DNA from: an uncultured Lachnospiraceae bacterium
GTDB lineage: Bacteria; Bacillota; Clostridia; Lachnospirales; Lachnospiraceae
NCBI GenBank assembly: GCA_944376125.1
Contig: CALWBQ010000025.1
Coordinates: forward strand, 124,001 to 188,000
Length of the DNA: 64,000 nt
Direction of reading: 5' to 3'
The notes beneath the pieces were generated by a model. It was given only the letters and a program-made list of their open reading frames with translations. It did not search any database and was not told the origin of the DNA. Of the stretch, positions 8,205 to 19,670 are shown piece after piece. Within the stretch, counting starts at the first letter, position 1. Every line of letters starts with the position of its first letter. The translations under genes were made by a program, and so were the position numbers.

Positions 8205-9350
8205 TTATTTGCCAAAAAAGCCTTTCTTTTTATGAGGCTCCGGCGAAGGTACACCCCTCATCTCCTCATCAAATCTGCGGAGTGCCTCTTTCTGCGCCTC
8301 AGTCATTCTCTCAGGAACCTGAACCACTAAAGTCACATAATGGTCGCCCCGAATATTCCGGTTTCTGAGGGAGGGAACACCCTTTCCTCTCAGCCGCACC
8401 TTGGTATCAGTCTGAGTTCCCGGTTTTACTTCATACTCCACTTCACCGTCTACCGTCTTGATGCGGATGGGACCGCCCAAAGCTGCCGTAGCAAACGGAA
8501 TATAGACAGTGGAGAAAATGCTGGTGTCCTGCCGCTTCAGGAACGGATGGTTGGATACGACTGCCTCTACCAGCAAATCGCCTCTTTCCCCTCCATTGGT
8601 TCCAGGCTCACCGGCTCCAGCCAGACGAACGCTCTGACCATTATCAATGCCTGCCGGAATATTAACTTTAAATTTCTTCCTGACAGTCTTATATCCGGTT
8701 CCGTAGCACTTAGGACATTTTTCCCTGATAACCTTTCCGGTTCCGTTACAGTCGGGACAGGTCTGGACATTCTGGACCTGACCAAAAAATGATTGCTGCG
8801 TATACATAATCTTGCCCTTGCCGTTGCATTTCGGGCAGGTCACCGGAGAAGTCCCCGGCTTTGCACCGGTTCCGTGACAATCCGGACATTCCTCTTTATA
8901 GTTTATTTCAATTTCCTTCGTACATCCGAAGATCGCTTCCTCAAATGTGATTCTGACAGAAGTTCTGACATTAGCGCCTCTCATCGGCCCGTTGCTTCTG
9001 CTTCTGCTGGAACGGCCTCCGCCGAATATATCGCCGAATATGTCACCGAATATATCACCCATGTCGCCAGAGAAGTCAAATCCGCCAAAACCGCCCGCTC
9101 CGGCTCCGCCTGCAGCCCCGTCAAAGGCCGCATGGCCAAACTGGTCATACTGCTGGCGTTTCTGGGGATCACTTAAGACGCTGTACGCCTCGGATGCCTC
9201 TTTAAACTTCTGCTCCGCCTCTTTATCTCCAGGATTTGCATCCGGATGGTATTTCTTGGCCAGAACGCGGTATGCTTTTTTGATGGCTGCTTCATCAGCG
9301 TCCCTCGGAACGCCTAGCACCTCATAATAATCCCTTTTACTCTCTGCCAT
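8205..9350 (-). CDS. dnaJ: Chaperone protein DnaJ
   Basis: Hsp40 co-chaperone that stimulates DnaK ATPase and delivers substrates. The 381 residues show the J domain with HPD in KYHPDANPG, a Gly/Phe-rich linker (about 75-120), four CxxCxGxG zinc-finger repeats ([32 protein letters not shown]) and the C-terminal substrate-binding domains. It is the last gene of hrcA-grpE-dnaK-dnaJ, separated from dnaK by 131 bases that hold a hairpin. Confidence 0.98.
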   Translation of the reverse strand: MAESKRDYYEVLGVPRDADEAAIKKAYRVLAKKYHPDANPGDKEAEQKFKEASEAYSVLSDPQKRQQYDQFGHAAFDGAAGGAGAGGFGGFDFSGDMGDIFGDIFGDIFGGGRSSRSRSNGPMRGANVRTSVRITFEEAIFGCTKEIEINYKEECPDCHGTGAKPGTSPVTCPKCNGKGKIMYTQQSFFGQVQNVQTCPDCNGTGKVIREKCPKCYGTGYKTVRKKFKVNIPAGIDNGQSVRLAGAGEPGTNGGERGDLLVEAVVSNHPFLKRQDTSIFSTVYIPFATAALGGPIRIKTVDGEVEYEVKPGTQTDTKVRLRGKGVPSLRNRNIRGDHYVTLVVQVPERMTEAQKEALRRFDEEMRGVPSPEPHKKKGFFGK

Positions 9351-9381
9351 GTCTGCTCCCTTTCATAGTTAACGAACATCC

Positions 9382-9420
9382 AAAAGGGGTTAGACGCCTT
9401 ATTTCAGACGCCTAATCCCC
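9382..9420 (-). terminator. Intercistronic hairpin between dnaK and dnaJ
   Basis: On the minus strand GGGGATTAGGCG pairs with CGTCTAACCCC (one bulged A, one G-U), followed by CTTTT. The arms lie at 9409-9420 and 9386-9396. It looks like a leaky terminator or mRNA-end stabiliser that would keep dnaJ expression below dnaK. Confidence 0.6.
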
Positions 9421-9481
9421 ATCTATCGCAGTTCCTCCGCTGTCATGCGTTCTGACGCATCAGCCAGGCTGCCTGCCTACA

Positions 9482-11362
<1,881 letters not shown>

Positions 11363-11423
11363 CTAAATATGATAGACAAACTTAATAAATTAAGTAGCAT
11401 TTCTATATTCAATACCGGGGCCG

Positions 11424-12053
11424 CTAATTCGCGACCTGCACCATGCTGTGCCTTACCACGCTGTCCCGGTAAGTGTAACCCTTCTGAAGTTCTGCTGCTA
11501 CAATATTCTCTCCCAGATTTTCATCTTCGATATGCATCACAGCATTGTGGAAGTTGGGGTCAAATTCTTTTCCCACCGCCTCAATAGGCTTAACATCCAT
11601 ATCCTCCAGAATCTTTACAAACTGCTTATATATCTTTTCCATGCCGTCAGCAAATGGGGTTCCCTTTGCGTCATCCGGTATAGAAGCCAACCCCCTCTCG
11701 AAATTATCCACCACCGGAAGGATCTTTTCAATCACATCCTTGGCGCCAATCTCATACATGGCAGATTTTTCTTTATCCGTCCTCTTGCGGTAATTATCAA
11801 ATTCTGCCATAGTTCGCTTTATGCGGTCTGTCAGCTCATCAATCTTCTCATCCCGAGGATCCTTTTTTTTCTTAAAGAAACCTTTTTTCTCCGGTTCCTG
11901 AGCGGATCCCTCTTCCTCTTTATCAGACTGCTGACTGTCGTTCTCTTCGCCGGCTGTCTGATTTGTTTGGGTGGCTTCCTCGCCATCCGTCTGAACAGTC
12001 TCCTGATTTTCCAATTCGCTGTTCTCCTCTTTCTTTATCTCTTCACTGCTCAC
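11424..12053 (-). CDS. grpE: Nucleotide exchange factor GrpE
   Basis: Releases ADP from DnaK. The 209 residues comprise a long acidic, Gln/Glu-rich disordered N terminus (about 1-65), a coiled-coil helix (about 68-115, with FDNYRKRTDKEK) and the C-terminal beta domain (EFDPNFHNAVMHIED). It lies 7 bases after hrcA and 73 bases before dnaK. Confidence 0.97.
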   Translation of the reverse strand: MSSEEIKKEENSELENQETVQTDGEEATQTNQTAGEENDSQQSDKEEEGSAQEPEKKGFFKKKKDPRDEKIDELTDRIKRTMAEFDNYRKRTDKEKSAMYEIGAKDVIEKILPVVDNFERGLASIPDDAKGTPFADGMEKIYKQFVKILEDMDVKPIEAVGKEFDPNFHNAVMHIEDENLGENIVAAELQKGYTYRDSVVRHSMVQVAN

Positions 12054-12060
12054 GTCTCAA

Positions 12061-13104
12061 TCACCTTTCTTCTTTTTTAAAGGTTTCATCTAACTGAGTC
12101 ATCAGATTCTTTAATGTTGTCAAAACCTTTTCATAATCCATTCTCTTAGGTCCTATGATACCAATGGTGCCCCGGAGTCCCTCTCCTAATTCATAGTTAG
12201 CTGTCACAACACTGCAGTCCTTCATGCTCTGAACCGGCATCTCATCTCCGATGTAAACCTGTATTCCAGACTCGGAAGTCTGTTCATTGGAATTCACATC
12301 ATCGATCAGCTCCTGAAGAGCATCCTTCTGCTCAAAGGTACTCAGCAACTTGCTTGCCTTATCCCCTTCGCTCAGCTCCGGATACTTAAAAATATTCGTA
12401 GCGCCGCTGGTATAGATCTGAAGATCTTCCTCTTCCGCCCGGATAGCTTCTGCCACCTGATCCAGCACCAGTTCTACCACCTGACCATGAGGCCCTGCCT
12501 CTTCTTTCAGCTTGCTGATAACATCCAGATTGATCTCCTCAATGGTGAGACCGTTCAGCCTGCTGTTCAAAAGGATATTTAGGTTCAGCACCTCATCGTT
12601 CCCAATAGGATCCGGAACAGAAATCATCGTGTTCTTGATAATGTTTCCTTCTACAACTACTACCACCAGCAGTTTCTTCTCATCCACCTTTGAAAGCTGG
12701 ATAAATTTCAGTTTGTTCTGATGGTATCTTGGGCCGCTGATCATCGCTGCGTAATTAGTATTAGAAGCAAGCAGCTGTACCAGCTTTTTCAGAACCAGTT
12801 CCAAACGGTCTACCCGCTGAAGCATCAAAGACTTTACTTCTGTTACTTCGGTCTCCTTTTCCTCCATGATCTGATTCACGTAAAACCGATATCCCTTATC
12901 TGAGGGAATCCGTCCTGCGGAAGTGTGGGGCTGAATAATGTAGCCCATCTCTTCCAGATCCGACATTTCATTCCGGATAGTAGCGGAACTGAGCTTTAGG
13001 TCTGAATACTTGGAGATCGTTCTGGACCCTACAGGTTCGCCGGTTTCCAGATAGGTCTTAATAATTGCATTTAAGATTGTAATTTTCCGGCTGTCCAGTT
13101 CCAT
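12061..13104 (-). CDS. hrcA: Heat-inducible transcription repressor HrcA
   Basis: Repressor of class I heat-shock genes that binds CIRCE and is kept active by GroEL. The 347 residues include the N-terminal winged helix (LSSATIRNEMSDLEEMGYI) and the motif HTSAGRIPSDKGYRFYV, both hallmarks of HrcA. First gene of the operon; a perfect CIRCE lies just upstream, so it represses itself. Confidence 0.98.
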   Translation of the reverse strand: MELDSRKITILNAIIKTYLETGEPVGSRTISKYSDLKLSSATIRNEMSDLEEMGYIIQPHTSAGRIPSDKGYRFYVNQIMEEKETEVTEVKSLMLQRVDRLELVLKKLVQLLASNTNYAAMISGPRYHQNKLKFIQLSKVDEKKLLVVVVVEGNIIKNTMISVPDPIGNDEVLNLNILLNSRLNGLTIEEINLDVISKLKEEAGPHGQVVELVLDQVAEAIRAEEEDLQIYTSGATNIFKYPELSEGDKASKLLSTFEQKDALQELIDDVNSNEQTSESGIQVYIGDEMPVQSMKDCSVVTANYELGEGLRGTIGIIGPKRMDYEKVLTTLKNLMTQLDETFKKEER

Positions 13105-13142
13105 CTTTCCCCATCCTTTCTAAGCTCTCCGCTTTGTCTTTG

Positions 13143-13169
13143 TTAGCACTCGTTATATGAGAGTGCTAA
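13143..13169. promoter_or_regulatory. CIRCE operator
   Basis: TTAGCACTC (13143-13151), 9-base spacer, GAGTGCTAA (13161-13169). This is a perfect match to the HrcA operator and sits just downstream of the predicted start of the hrcA promoter. Confidence 0.97.
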
Positions 13170-13183
13170 TATTTACAATTCAT

Positions 13184-13212
13184 AATATATTCCTTTCCTT
13201 ACCATTTGTCAA
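13184..13212 (-). promoter_or_regulatory. Sigma-A promoter of the hrcA-grpE-dnaK-dnaJ operon
   Basis: Minus-strand TTGACA (13207-13212), 17-base spacer, TATATT (13184-13189). The start would fall near 13177, immediately before CIRCE, the expected geometry. Confidence 0.85.
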
Positions 13213-13293
13213 TACACATTTTCGAAAAAAAATATAAACTTTATAAAAGAAATCGTAAAAAAGTCTTCCAACTCTGTTCAATCTCCTTTTATA

Positions 13294-13321
13294 TTGACAT
13301 TTAACATTTTTGTAATATAAT
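13294..13321 (+). promoter_or_regulatory. Sigma-A promoter of the first 3D-domain gene
   Basis: TTGACA (13294-13299), 16-base spacer, TATAAT (13316-13321). Both hexamers match consensus exactly. Confidence 0.8.
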
Positions 13322-13430
13322 AGTAACCATAACCCCTACACAACGTTCATTTTGTAGTAATAGTTCGGTAATAAAAGCAAGTTTCATTCAATATTAATTC
13401 GAACTGTTCGTTTATGTGAGGTATTTTTTT

Positions 13431-14231
13431 ATGAAAAGAAAATTTAGACAGCCTCTGAAAGTGCTTGCTGTCGCCGGATTGTTTTCCATTTTTACTGTTT
13501 TTCCGGCAATGGCTGCCATTCAGGGCGACATCACCAGTGTCACTGCTGACGAAATTACTGGATGGGCTTGGAATTCTGACAGCTTTGATACTACCATTCC
13601 GGTAGAAATCCAGATTTTCGCGGAGGGAGAAACGACCCCCGTGGAAACTCTCACTGCTGAGGCAGAGGAATTCAGCCAATCACTCAGCGACTCAATCGGA
13701 GATGGATGGCACGCATTTTCTGTTCCTATTGATTGGAGTGAATTGGGTGACGGCAATTTTAAGGTTGCAGCTTACTCCGTTATGGGTGAGACACGCACAC
13801 AGCTCGGCAGCAGTTTCACTTACACCGACGGCAGCAGCAGCCGGATCATCGAGGGGCCCGGGGATGTCCTAAATATTTCGGAAGAAGAGACTGCCGCAGA
13901 CTCTGAATCTGAGGAAACGGCAGAGGAAGATCCGGTTTCCATCGGAAATTATCTGGGAACGTTTACCATAACCGGCTACTGCGGCTGTGAGAAATGTTCC
14001 GGCGGCCACGGATATACATATTCCGGCACGATCCCCCAGGCAAACCACACATTATCTGCTGATCTTTCCCTGCTTCCTCTTGGAACCAAAGTTATGATCG
14101 ACGATATTGTATATACGGTAGAAGACAAAGGCGGCGGCGTCAACGGCCAGAAGGTTGATATCTTTTTTGCCACCCACGAAGAAGCCCTGGCTTTTGGCAC
14201 TCAGAAGGCCGATGTTTATCTGGCTTCCTGA
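13431..14231 (+). CDS. Exported 3D-domain protein
   Basis: 266 residues. A basic start (MKRKFRQPLK) and hydrophobic segment ending FPAMAA form a Sec signal peptide. A beta-rich domain follows (about 30-135, GWAWNS, typical of surface Ig-like modules), then an acidic linker rich in Glu, then a C-terminal 3D domain. The 3D domain has TGYCGCEKCSGG, SADLSLLPLGTKV, VEDKGGG and VDIFF, which supply the three aspartates. 3D domains occur in lytic transglycosylase-like wall proteins such as the Rpf/YocH/YabE group, so peptidoglycan binding or cleavage is likely. The ATG was preferred over one five codons earlier because of the GAGG upstream. A tandem paralogue follows. Confidence 0.87.
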   Translation: MKRKFRQPLKVLAVAGLFSIFTVFPAMAAIQGDITSVTADEITGWAWNSDSFDTTIPVEIQIFAEGETTPVETLTAEAEEFSQSLSDSIGDGWHAFSVPIDWSELGDGNFKVAAYSVMGETRTQLGSSFTYTDGSSSRIIEGPGDVLNISEEETAADSESEETAEEDPVSIGNYLGTFTITGYCGCEKCSGGHGYTYSGTIPQANHTLSADLSLLPLGTKVMIDDIVYTVEDKGGGVNGQKVDIFFATHEEALAFGTQKADVYLAS

Positions 14232-14262
14232 TTCCTACATAAAAATTGCATACTCGCTTATT

Positions 14263-14299
14263 ACACCCGATAGCCTTTCCGCTCATCGGGTGTTTTTTT
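14263..14299 (+). terminator. Rho-independent terminator after the first 3D gene
   Basis: ACACCCGAT (14263-14271) pairs with ATCGGGTGT (14285-14293), loop 13, then a T7 run. Confidence 0.88.
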
Positions 14300-14448
14300 A
14301 CTTGACAAATCAGGAAATCTGTGTAAAATTAAAAACCATGCCCGTTTTATTACAAAAGTGTTACATTTGTTTATGTTATGTTACTTTTATTTTTCTATTT
14401 TATGTTACCTGTGTTGGACTGCGGGCATAGAAAGAGAGGATCTTGATT

Positions 14449-15153
14449 TTGAGTTTATTCAGAACGTTAAAGAACGCTGCTGCAGGGCTGTTTCTGGCCG
14501 TCTTTATCTCAGGCTGCTTTTCCTTTTCCAGCCTGGCCGCTTCCCTGCCAGGAGCGCTGGATACCATCGAGGGGTCATTAATTTCCGGATGGGCATGGGA
14601 CGCTTCCAATCCCGGTCAGCCTGTGGAAGTCACTGTAACCGTTTCTGACTCTTCCGGAAAGGCTGTCAGCGAAATGACCACCGCCGCGACGAACTACCGG
14701 GCCGATCTGGCGGCTCAGGGCCGCGGAACCGGCTCCTACGGCTTTTCCGTCTCTATGGACTGGTCTTCTGTCCCGGAAGGGATTTATACCGTTCGCGCTT
14801 TTTCGAATGGTCAGGAGCTTCCGGGAACACGCCGCTATGTCAATGGCAGCGCCTCCGGGAGCGCTCGGTCTCTGGGCGTCTTTAAAATTACCGGTTACTG
14901 TCCCTGCGATGCCTGTTCAGAGGGCTGGGGACGCCACACTTCCACCGGCGCCATCGCCTCAGCAAACCACACCATCGCTGTAGACCCTGGAACCGTCCCC
15001 TACGGCAGCAAGGTGCTGATCAACGGCGTAGTCTATACAGCCGAGGACCGTGGAGGCGGCGTCAAAGGAAATCATATCGACATCTTCTACAATACCCATC
15101 AGGAGACCAGAGTCAATGGGACTCAGTACCAGGAGGTCTTTCTGCTGGCATAA
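14449..15153 (+). CDS. Exported 3D-domain protein, tandem paralogue
   Basis: 234 residues, beginning with TTG: no ATG is available before the signal peptide, and AGAGAGGA lies 8 bases upstream. Another in-frame TTG lies two codons earlier. The hydrophobic N terminus contains FISGC, which could be a lipobox, or cleavage could occur after SLAA by signal peptidase I; the two cannot be separated by eye. The GWAWDASN beta module and a C-terminal 3D domain (TGYCPCDACSEG, AVDPGTVPYGSKV, AEDRGGG, IDIFYNTH) match the gene upstream, but the acidic linker is much shorter. Product of a tandem duplication with divergence. Confidence 0.85.
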   Translation: MSLFRTLKNAAAGLFLAVFISGCFSFSSLAASLPGALDTIEGSLISGWAWDASNPGQPVEVTVTVSDSSGKAVSEMTTAATNYRADLAAQGRGTGSYGFSVSMDWSSVPEGIYTVRAFSNGQELPGTRRYVNGSASGSARSLGVFKITGYCPCDACSEGWGRHTSTGAIASANHTIAVDPGTVPYGSKVLINGVVYTAEDRGGGVKGNHIDIFYNTHQETRVNGTQYQEVFLLA

Positions 15154-15163
15154 TATGCAAAGA

Positions 15164-15208
15164 GGACTGTCTCTGAAATTTGTGTTTTCAGGACAGTCCC
15201 TTTTTTTC
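15164..15208. terminator. Terminator between 3D gene and hemW
   Basis: GGACTGTC-T-CTGAAA pairs with TTTCAG-GACAGTCC (15164-15199) and is followed by a T7 run on the plus strand (15201-15207). It lies between convergent genes and can serve both. Its right arm resembles that of the hairpin at 40774-40840. Confidence 0.9.
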
Positions 15209-15212
15209 GATT

Positions 15213-16406
15213 TTAATTCTCTTCATCCAGCAAAAATTCGCTGAGAACATAATTGCTGATATCGATTCCCCAGTCTGTCAGCATAAAACGGCTGCCTTCC
15301 TCCCGCATCAGCCCGTTGGCAATGAGTCTGTCAATCTTCTCACCGTAAACACTGCGGATCTTGACGCCGAACTGTGCAGTAAAGTCGATATCGGAAACTC
15401 CTTTTGTCATTCTAAGACCCAGAAACATAAATTCTTCCATTCGGGAATTTCTGGTCTGAGCCTGGACATTCTGGTACAGCTTTACCAGGCCGTCCTTCAT
15501 AAAATCCAACTGCAGATAGGTTTCCAAATCCGTTTCATTGGAAAAGCGGGAGCCCTTATAGCAAGAAGACGATCCCAGCCCCAGCCCCAGGTACTCTGCG
15601 CCGGTCCAGTAGCCGATATTATGGCGGCACTCGAACCCCGGCTTGGCATAATTGGATATCTCGTAGCGGATGTAGCCCTGCTCTTCCAGAAACTCTTTGG
15701 TCACCTGATACATCTTCCGCTCCGTCTCTTCATCGGGGAGGGGCGGCCAGGAGCCTGGCCCGGAACCGCCGCAGCCGTCCTGCCCGTACCGTTCCCAGAA
15801 AGGTGTGTTCTGTTCGATAATCAGGCTGTATGCGGAAATATGCTCCGGTTTCAGCATGGCCACCTTTTTTAATGTATTTTTCCAGGATTCTAGAGTCTGG
15901 CCCGGAAGGGCCGACATCAGATCCACGTTGACGCTCCAGAATCCCGCCTGTCTCGCCCTCTCAAAACTCTTCAGAAACTCTTCAAAAGTATGGATTCTTC
16001 CCAGGGCTTTCAGTTCCCCGTTGTCAGCCGACTGCAGCCCCAGACTGATGCGGTTGATTCCGCACCCCCGGTAGATGTCCAGCTTTTGAGCAGTCAGCGT
16101 TCCCGGATTGGCTTCGATGGTAATCTCCGCATCGGGAGCCACCTCAAAATACATACGGATGGTTTCCATGATGGCCCGGATCATAACCGGCTCCAGGATG
16201 GACGGGGTTCCCCCTCCGATAAAAATTGTACTGACCCGGCGCTCCGCCGCTGTCAGACTGGCGGCCTGAATCTCTTCTAGCAGCTGCCTTACATATTCCT
16301 CCTGCACCTTAGCCAGCGCACGGAAGGATAAAAAATCGCAGTAAAGACATTTCCTGGCGCAGAATGGTATGTGTACGTAAAGTTCTAATGGTTTCTTATT
16401 ATTCAT
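15213..16406 (-). CDS. hemW: HemW-type radical SAM protein (heme chaperone)
   Basis: Radical SAM protein of the HemN superfamily, usually mis-named oxygen-independent coproporphyrinogen oxidase. The 397 residues have [15 protein letters not shown] (CxxxCxxC cluster site, about 12-26), [17 protein letters not shown] and a C-terminal HemN-like domain. At this size and in this position after lepA it matches HemW, which binds heme and delivers it to targets. Its start overlaps the end of lepA by 8 bases, so the two are translationally coupled. Confidence 0.93.
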   Translation of the reverse strand: MNNKKPLELYVHIPFCARKCLYCDFLSFRALAKVQEEYVRQLLEEIQAASLTAAERRVSTIFIGGGTPSILEPVMIRAIMETIRMYFEVAPDAEITIEANPGTLTAQKLDIYRGCGINRISLGLQSADNGELKALGRIHTFEEFLKSFERARQAGFWSVNVDLMSALPGQTLESWKNTLKKVAMLKPEHISAYSLIIEQNTPFWERYGQDGCGGSGPGSWPPLPDEETERKMYQVTKEFLEEQGYIRYEISNYAKPGFECRHNIGYWTGAEYLGLGLGSSSCYKGSRFSNETDLETYLQLDFMKDGLVKLYQNVQAQTRNSRMEEFMFLGLRMTKGVSDIDFTAQFGVKIRSVYGEKIDRLIANGLMREEGSRFMLTDWGIDISNYVLSEFLLDEEN

Positions 16407-18216
16407 CGTCTAACTTCAATACGCTCATAAAGGCTTTCTGCGGAATCTCCACATTGCCGATTTGGCGCATTCTCTTCTTTCCTTCCTTCTGTTTCTCCAG
16501 AAGTTTTCTCTTTCGGCTGATATCACCGCCGTAACATTTTGCCAGCACATCTTTTCTCATAGCCTTTACGGTCTCTCTGGCAATGATTTTTCCTCCCACT
16601 GCCGCCTGAATGGGGATCTCAAATAAGTGGCGCGGAATCTCCTCTTTCAGCTTCTCGCACATCTTTCTTCCTCTCTCATAGGCTGAGCCTGCAAATACGA
16701 TAAAGGACAGAGCATCCACCTCTTCCCGGTTGACCAGGATATCCAGCTTGACCAGATCTGATCTCTGATACCCCTTCAGCTCATAGTCAAAAGATGCATA
16801 CCCTCTGGAGCGGGATTTCAGGGCATCAAAAAAATCATATATGATTTCATTTAAGGGGAGATCATACTTGAGCAGTGCCCGGGTCCCCTCGATATATTCC
16901 ATCCCCAGATAAACGCCGCGGCGCTCCTGGCAGAGCTGCATGATGGCTCCTACGTATTCCGAGGTCACCATGATTTCTGCTGAGACAATCGGTTCCTCCA
17001 TGTATTCGATCTCAGACGGATCCGGCAGATTGGAGGGATTTGTCAATTCGATCATTTCGCCGTTGGTCTTGTGAACGCGGTAGATAACGCCTGGAGCCGT
17101 CGTTACCAGATCCAGATTATATTCTCTCTCCAGTCTCTCCTCGATAATATCCAGATGGAGCAGCCCCAAAAATCCGCAGCGGAAGCCAAAACCGAGGGCC
17201 AAAGAAGTTTCCGGCTCAAAATACAGGGAGGCATCATTGAGCTGGAGTTTTTCTAAGGCATCACGCAGATCCGGGTACTTGGCGCTGTCAGCCGGGTACA
17301 TGCCGCAGTAGACCATAGGCGTAACTTTCTTGTAGCCAGGCAGAGGTTCGCTGCAGGGATTGTTCTTGTCCGTAATGGTGTCCCCCACCATGGTCTCCTT
17401 CAAGTTTTTGATGCTGGCTGTGATGTAGCCGACCATGCCGGCGGAAAGCTCCTCGCAGGGGATAAACTGGCCCGCGCCGAAATAGCCGACCTCCACCACC
17501 TCTTCTTCCGCCCCGGTGGCCATCATTTTTATGACTGTACCTTTTTTCACCGTTCCCTCTTTGATCCTGCAAAAGACAATGACGCCCCGGTATGAATCAT
17601 AGACGGAGTCAAAAATAAGCGCTTTCAGCGGAGCGTCTGGATCCCCTGTGGGGGCCGGTATCTTATGGACAATAGCCTCCAGCACATCGTCCACATTCTG
17701 CCCAGTCTTTGCCGAGATCCTCGGCGCATCCTCGGCCTCAATGCCGATCACATCCTCGATCTCCGCCGCCACGTGATCCGGATCTGCGCTGGGCAGATCG
17801 ATCTTGTTAATGACAGGGAATACATCCAGATCGTGGTCCAGAGCCAGATATACGTTGGCCAGAGTCTGTGCCTCGATCCCCTGGGCTGCATCCACTACCA
17901 GAATCGCTCCGTCGCAGGCCGCAAGGCTTCTGGAGACTTCATAGTTAAAATCTACGTGGCCTGGAGTGTCGATCAGGTTGAAAATATATTCCTCCCCATC
18001 CTTGGCTTTGTAGACGGTGCGAACCGCCTGGGCCTTGATGGTAATCCCCCTCTCCCGCTCCAGCTCCATATTGTCCAGAACCTGAGCCTGCATCTCCCGG
18101 CTGGTCAAAAGCCCTGTCTTTTCGATGATCCGGTCCGCCAGAGTCGATTTTCCATGGTCAATATGGGCAATAATACAGAAATTGCGAATTTTGCTTTGGT
18201 CTATTGTAGCCGCCAT
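16399..18216 (-). CDS. lepA: Elongation factor 4 (LepA)
   Basis: Ribosome-bound translational GTPase that back-translocates stalled ribosomes. The 605 residues include the G1 motif [17 protein letters not shown] (G3), [10 protein letters not shown] (G4), EF-Tu-like domain II, the EF-G-like domains and the LepA-specific C-terminal domain. Followed by hemW with an 8-base overlap, an order conserved across Firmicutes. Confidence 0.98.
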   Translation of the reverse strand: MAATIDQSKIRNFCIIAHIDHGKSTLADRIIEKTGLLTSREMQAQVLDNMELERERGITIKAQAVRTVYKAKDGEEYIFNLIDTPGHVDFNYEVSRSLAACDGAILVVDAAQGIEAQTLANVYLALDHDLDVFPVINKIDLPSADPDHVAAEIEDVIGIEAEDAPRISAKTGQNVDDVLEAIVHKIPAPTGDPDAPLKALIFDSVYDSYRGVIVFCRIKEGTVKKGTVIKMMATGAEEEVVEVGYFGAGQFIPCEELSAGMVGYITASIKNLKETMVGDTITDKNNPCSEPLPGYKKVTPMVYCGMYPADSAKYPDLRDALEKLQLNDASLYFEPETSLALGFGFRCGFLGLLHLDIIEERLEREYNLDLVTTAPGVIYRVHKTNGEMIELTNPSNLPDPSEIEYMEEPIVSAEIMVTSEYVGAIMQLCQERRGVYLGMEYIEGTRALLKYDLPLNEIIYDFFDALKSRSRGYASFDYELKGYQRSDLVKLDILVNREEVDALSFIVFAGSAYERGRKMCEKLKEEIPRHLFEIPIQAAVGGKIIARETVKAMRKDVLAKCYGGDISRKRKLLEKQKEGKKRMRQIGNVEIPQKAFMSVLKLDDE

Positions 18217-18280
18217 ATATGGTTCCTTTCTAACACATTTGTCGTCTCATCCCTTCTTATTATTAGGGAGTTCTTAAAAA

Positions 18281-18309
18281 AATATAGCATTTTTTTCCAT
18301 TCCTTGCAA
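18281..18309 (-). promoter_or_regulatory. Sigma-A promoter of lepA-hemW
   Basis: Minus-strand TTGCAA (18304-18309), 17-base spacer, TATATT (18281-18286). Confidence 0.7.
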
Positions 18310-18332
18310 CTGTCTAAAATCAAATGGGCTTC

Positions 18333-19616
18333 TCACTCCCCTTCCAAAACCATAGCTACGATCTCCGCCAGCGGTTCCATGGCATTCCGCGCTTCCTCAT
18401 AGGTATTCGTCTGCGCTCCCACCTCCACCAGAACTGATCTGGGACGAAGGTGAAGATTGTACCGCAGACCTTTCAGATAAATTTTTCTCGTAAATCCTGG
18501 ATACCAGGCTGCCGCCTTTAGCTGCATCTGAAAACTGAAAGCCAAATTATCATCCCTGTAGGGGTTAGGCAGGTATTCCACCGGCCCGTCCGGTGTCTGG
18601 CTCAGCCCGTTAAAAAACATAATCTGTGCTGTTGGCTTTCCGTTTACTTCCGTAACCAGATGGACATTCTCCCCCACGCCATCCCTGTGGATGTCCAGTA
18701 TCACCTGGATATCCGGATTTTCCTGAAGAATCCCGGATATTCCCTCCAGAGCGTAGGTGTAAGCCTGATTTCTGTCCAGTTTTCCGTCCCTCAGGTCGTA
18801 AACGCTCCTGTCATGGAAAACACCGAAACCTTTTTTCTCCAGAAGCTCTGCAAGATAATCCCCTATCGCCACCACATTTTCTCCCGGTTCAGAATCGGAG
18901 AAAGCCTCCTGAGAATGGGTATGGTAAATCAAAATCTGCGGCTTAGAGGGATCCTTTTCCAATGTAAAATCTTTCTCCAGCATTGTTTCCGCATTCATCA
19001 TATCCCGTCCTGCCGTAGTGGAAGTGTGGACATTGTAAAAATTTTTCATAAGAAAATCATAGTCTGCCAGCTGAGCCAGGCTGTAAACGGTTCCCGGAGC
19101 ACCAGACGGAGCGTAAGCCGCACTGTCCTCCAAAATTGCCGCCTGCGAATCCATAGCACTCTCCTCTGCACTTTCAGCACTGGCCCATCCCTGATTTGCA
19201 GTCTCTGCCCGTTCTTCTTCTGCTAAATAAGAATGTTCTATGTAAAAATCTCTGGCCGCCAAATAATCTCGATAAGCGGGATCCAATTCTCTCCATTCCT
19301 CAGCGGGTTCTTCTTCTCCCGCCTTTCTTCGGTACCAGGGATTTAAGCTGTCAAAAAATGCCAGGAGAGACCACTCTTTTTCCGCCTCAGCAGACGGCTG
19401 ACGGTCCTCAATTTTCTGATTCCAGACAAACTCCACCAACCGATCCGCCAGTTTCCGCCCCTCCGCCTGCCATGTGCGCCCTTCATTTTCCCACTGAAGG
19501 CGCAGCAGCATAATTTGTTCCTTTCCCCATGCTGCTGCCAAACAAACCAACAGAACCCCCAGAAAAACTGCCATACCAATTCTCAGCCATCCAATCAACG
19601 TTCTCTTTTCATCCAT
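18333..19616 (-). CDS. spoIIP: Stage II sporulation protein P (SpoIIP)
   Basis: Peptidoglycan amidase/endopeptidase needed for engulfment during sporulation. The 427-residue product has an N-terminal membrane anchor (about 10-30). A long variable region follows, then the catalytic SpoIIP domain with YHTHSQEAF, VILDIHRDGVG and LVEVGAQTNTYEEA, matching the zinc-ligand His/Glu pattern of this N-acetylmuramoyl-L-alanine amidase family. A GTG one codon upstream is an alternative start. It follows gpr, as in other endospore formers. Confidence 0.95.
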   Translation of the reverse strand: MDEKRTLIGWLRIGMAVFLGVLLVCLAAAWGKEQIMLLRLQWENEGRTWQAEGRKLADRLVEFVWNQKIEDRQPSAEAEKEWSLLAFFDSLNPWYRRKAGEEEPAEEWRELDPAYRDYLAARDFYIEHSYLAEEERAETANQGWASAESAEESAMDSQAAILEDSAAYAPSGAPGTVYSLAQLADYDFLMKNFYNVHTSTTAGRDMMNAETMLEKDFTLEKDPSKPQILIYHTHSQEAFSDSEPGENVVAIGDYLAELLEKKGFGVFHDRSVYDLRDGKLDRNQAYTYALEGISGILQENPDIQVILDIHRDGVGENVHLVTEVNGKPTAQIMFFNGLSQTPDGPVEYLPNPYRDDNLAFSFQMQLKAAAWYPGFTRKIYLKGLRYNLHLRPRSVLVEVGAQTNTYEEARNAMEPLAEIVAMVLEGE

Positions 19617-19670
19617 CACATCACCGACCTTTTACCAAGGTATGCATGAATGGCAGTGAAATGAACCTGT

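Larger units (their letters stand above)
13105..13430. other. Divergent control region hrcA / 3D-domain gene
   Basis: Contains the hrcA promoter and CIRCE on the left, the promoter of the first 3D-domain gene at 13294-13321, and a roughly 100-base untranslated leader for that gene. No small gene was seen in it. Confidence 0.7.

Noticed and set aside
13400..13410. Palindrome CGAAC-T-GTTCG upstream of the first 3D gene, resembling a LexA/SOS box
   Set aside because: Gram-positive LexA sites need a 4-base spacer between GAAC and GTTC; here it is one base. The downstream gene is not a DNA-damage gene.
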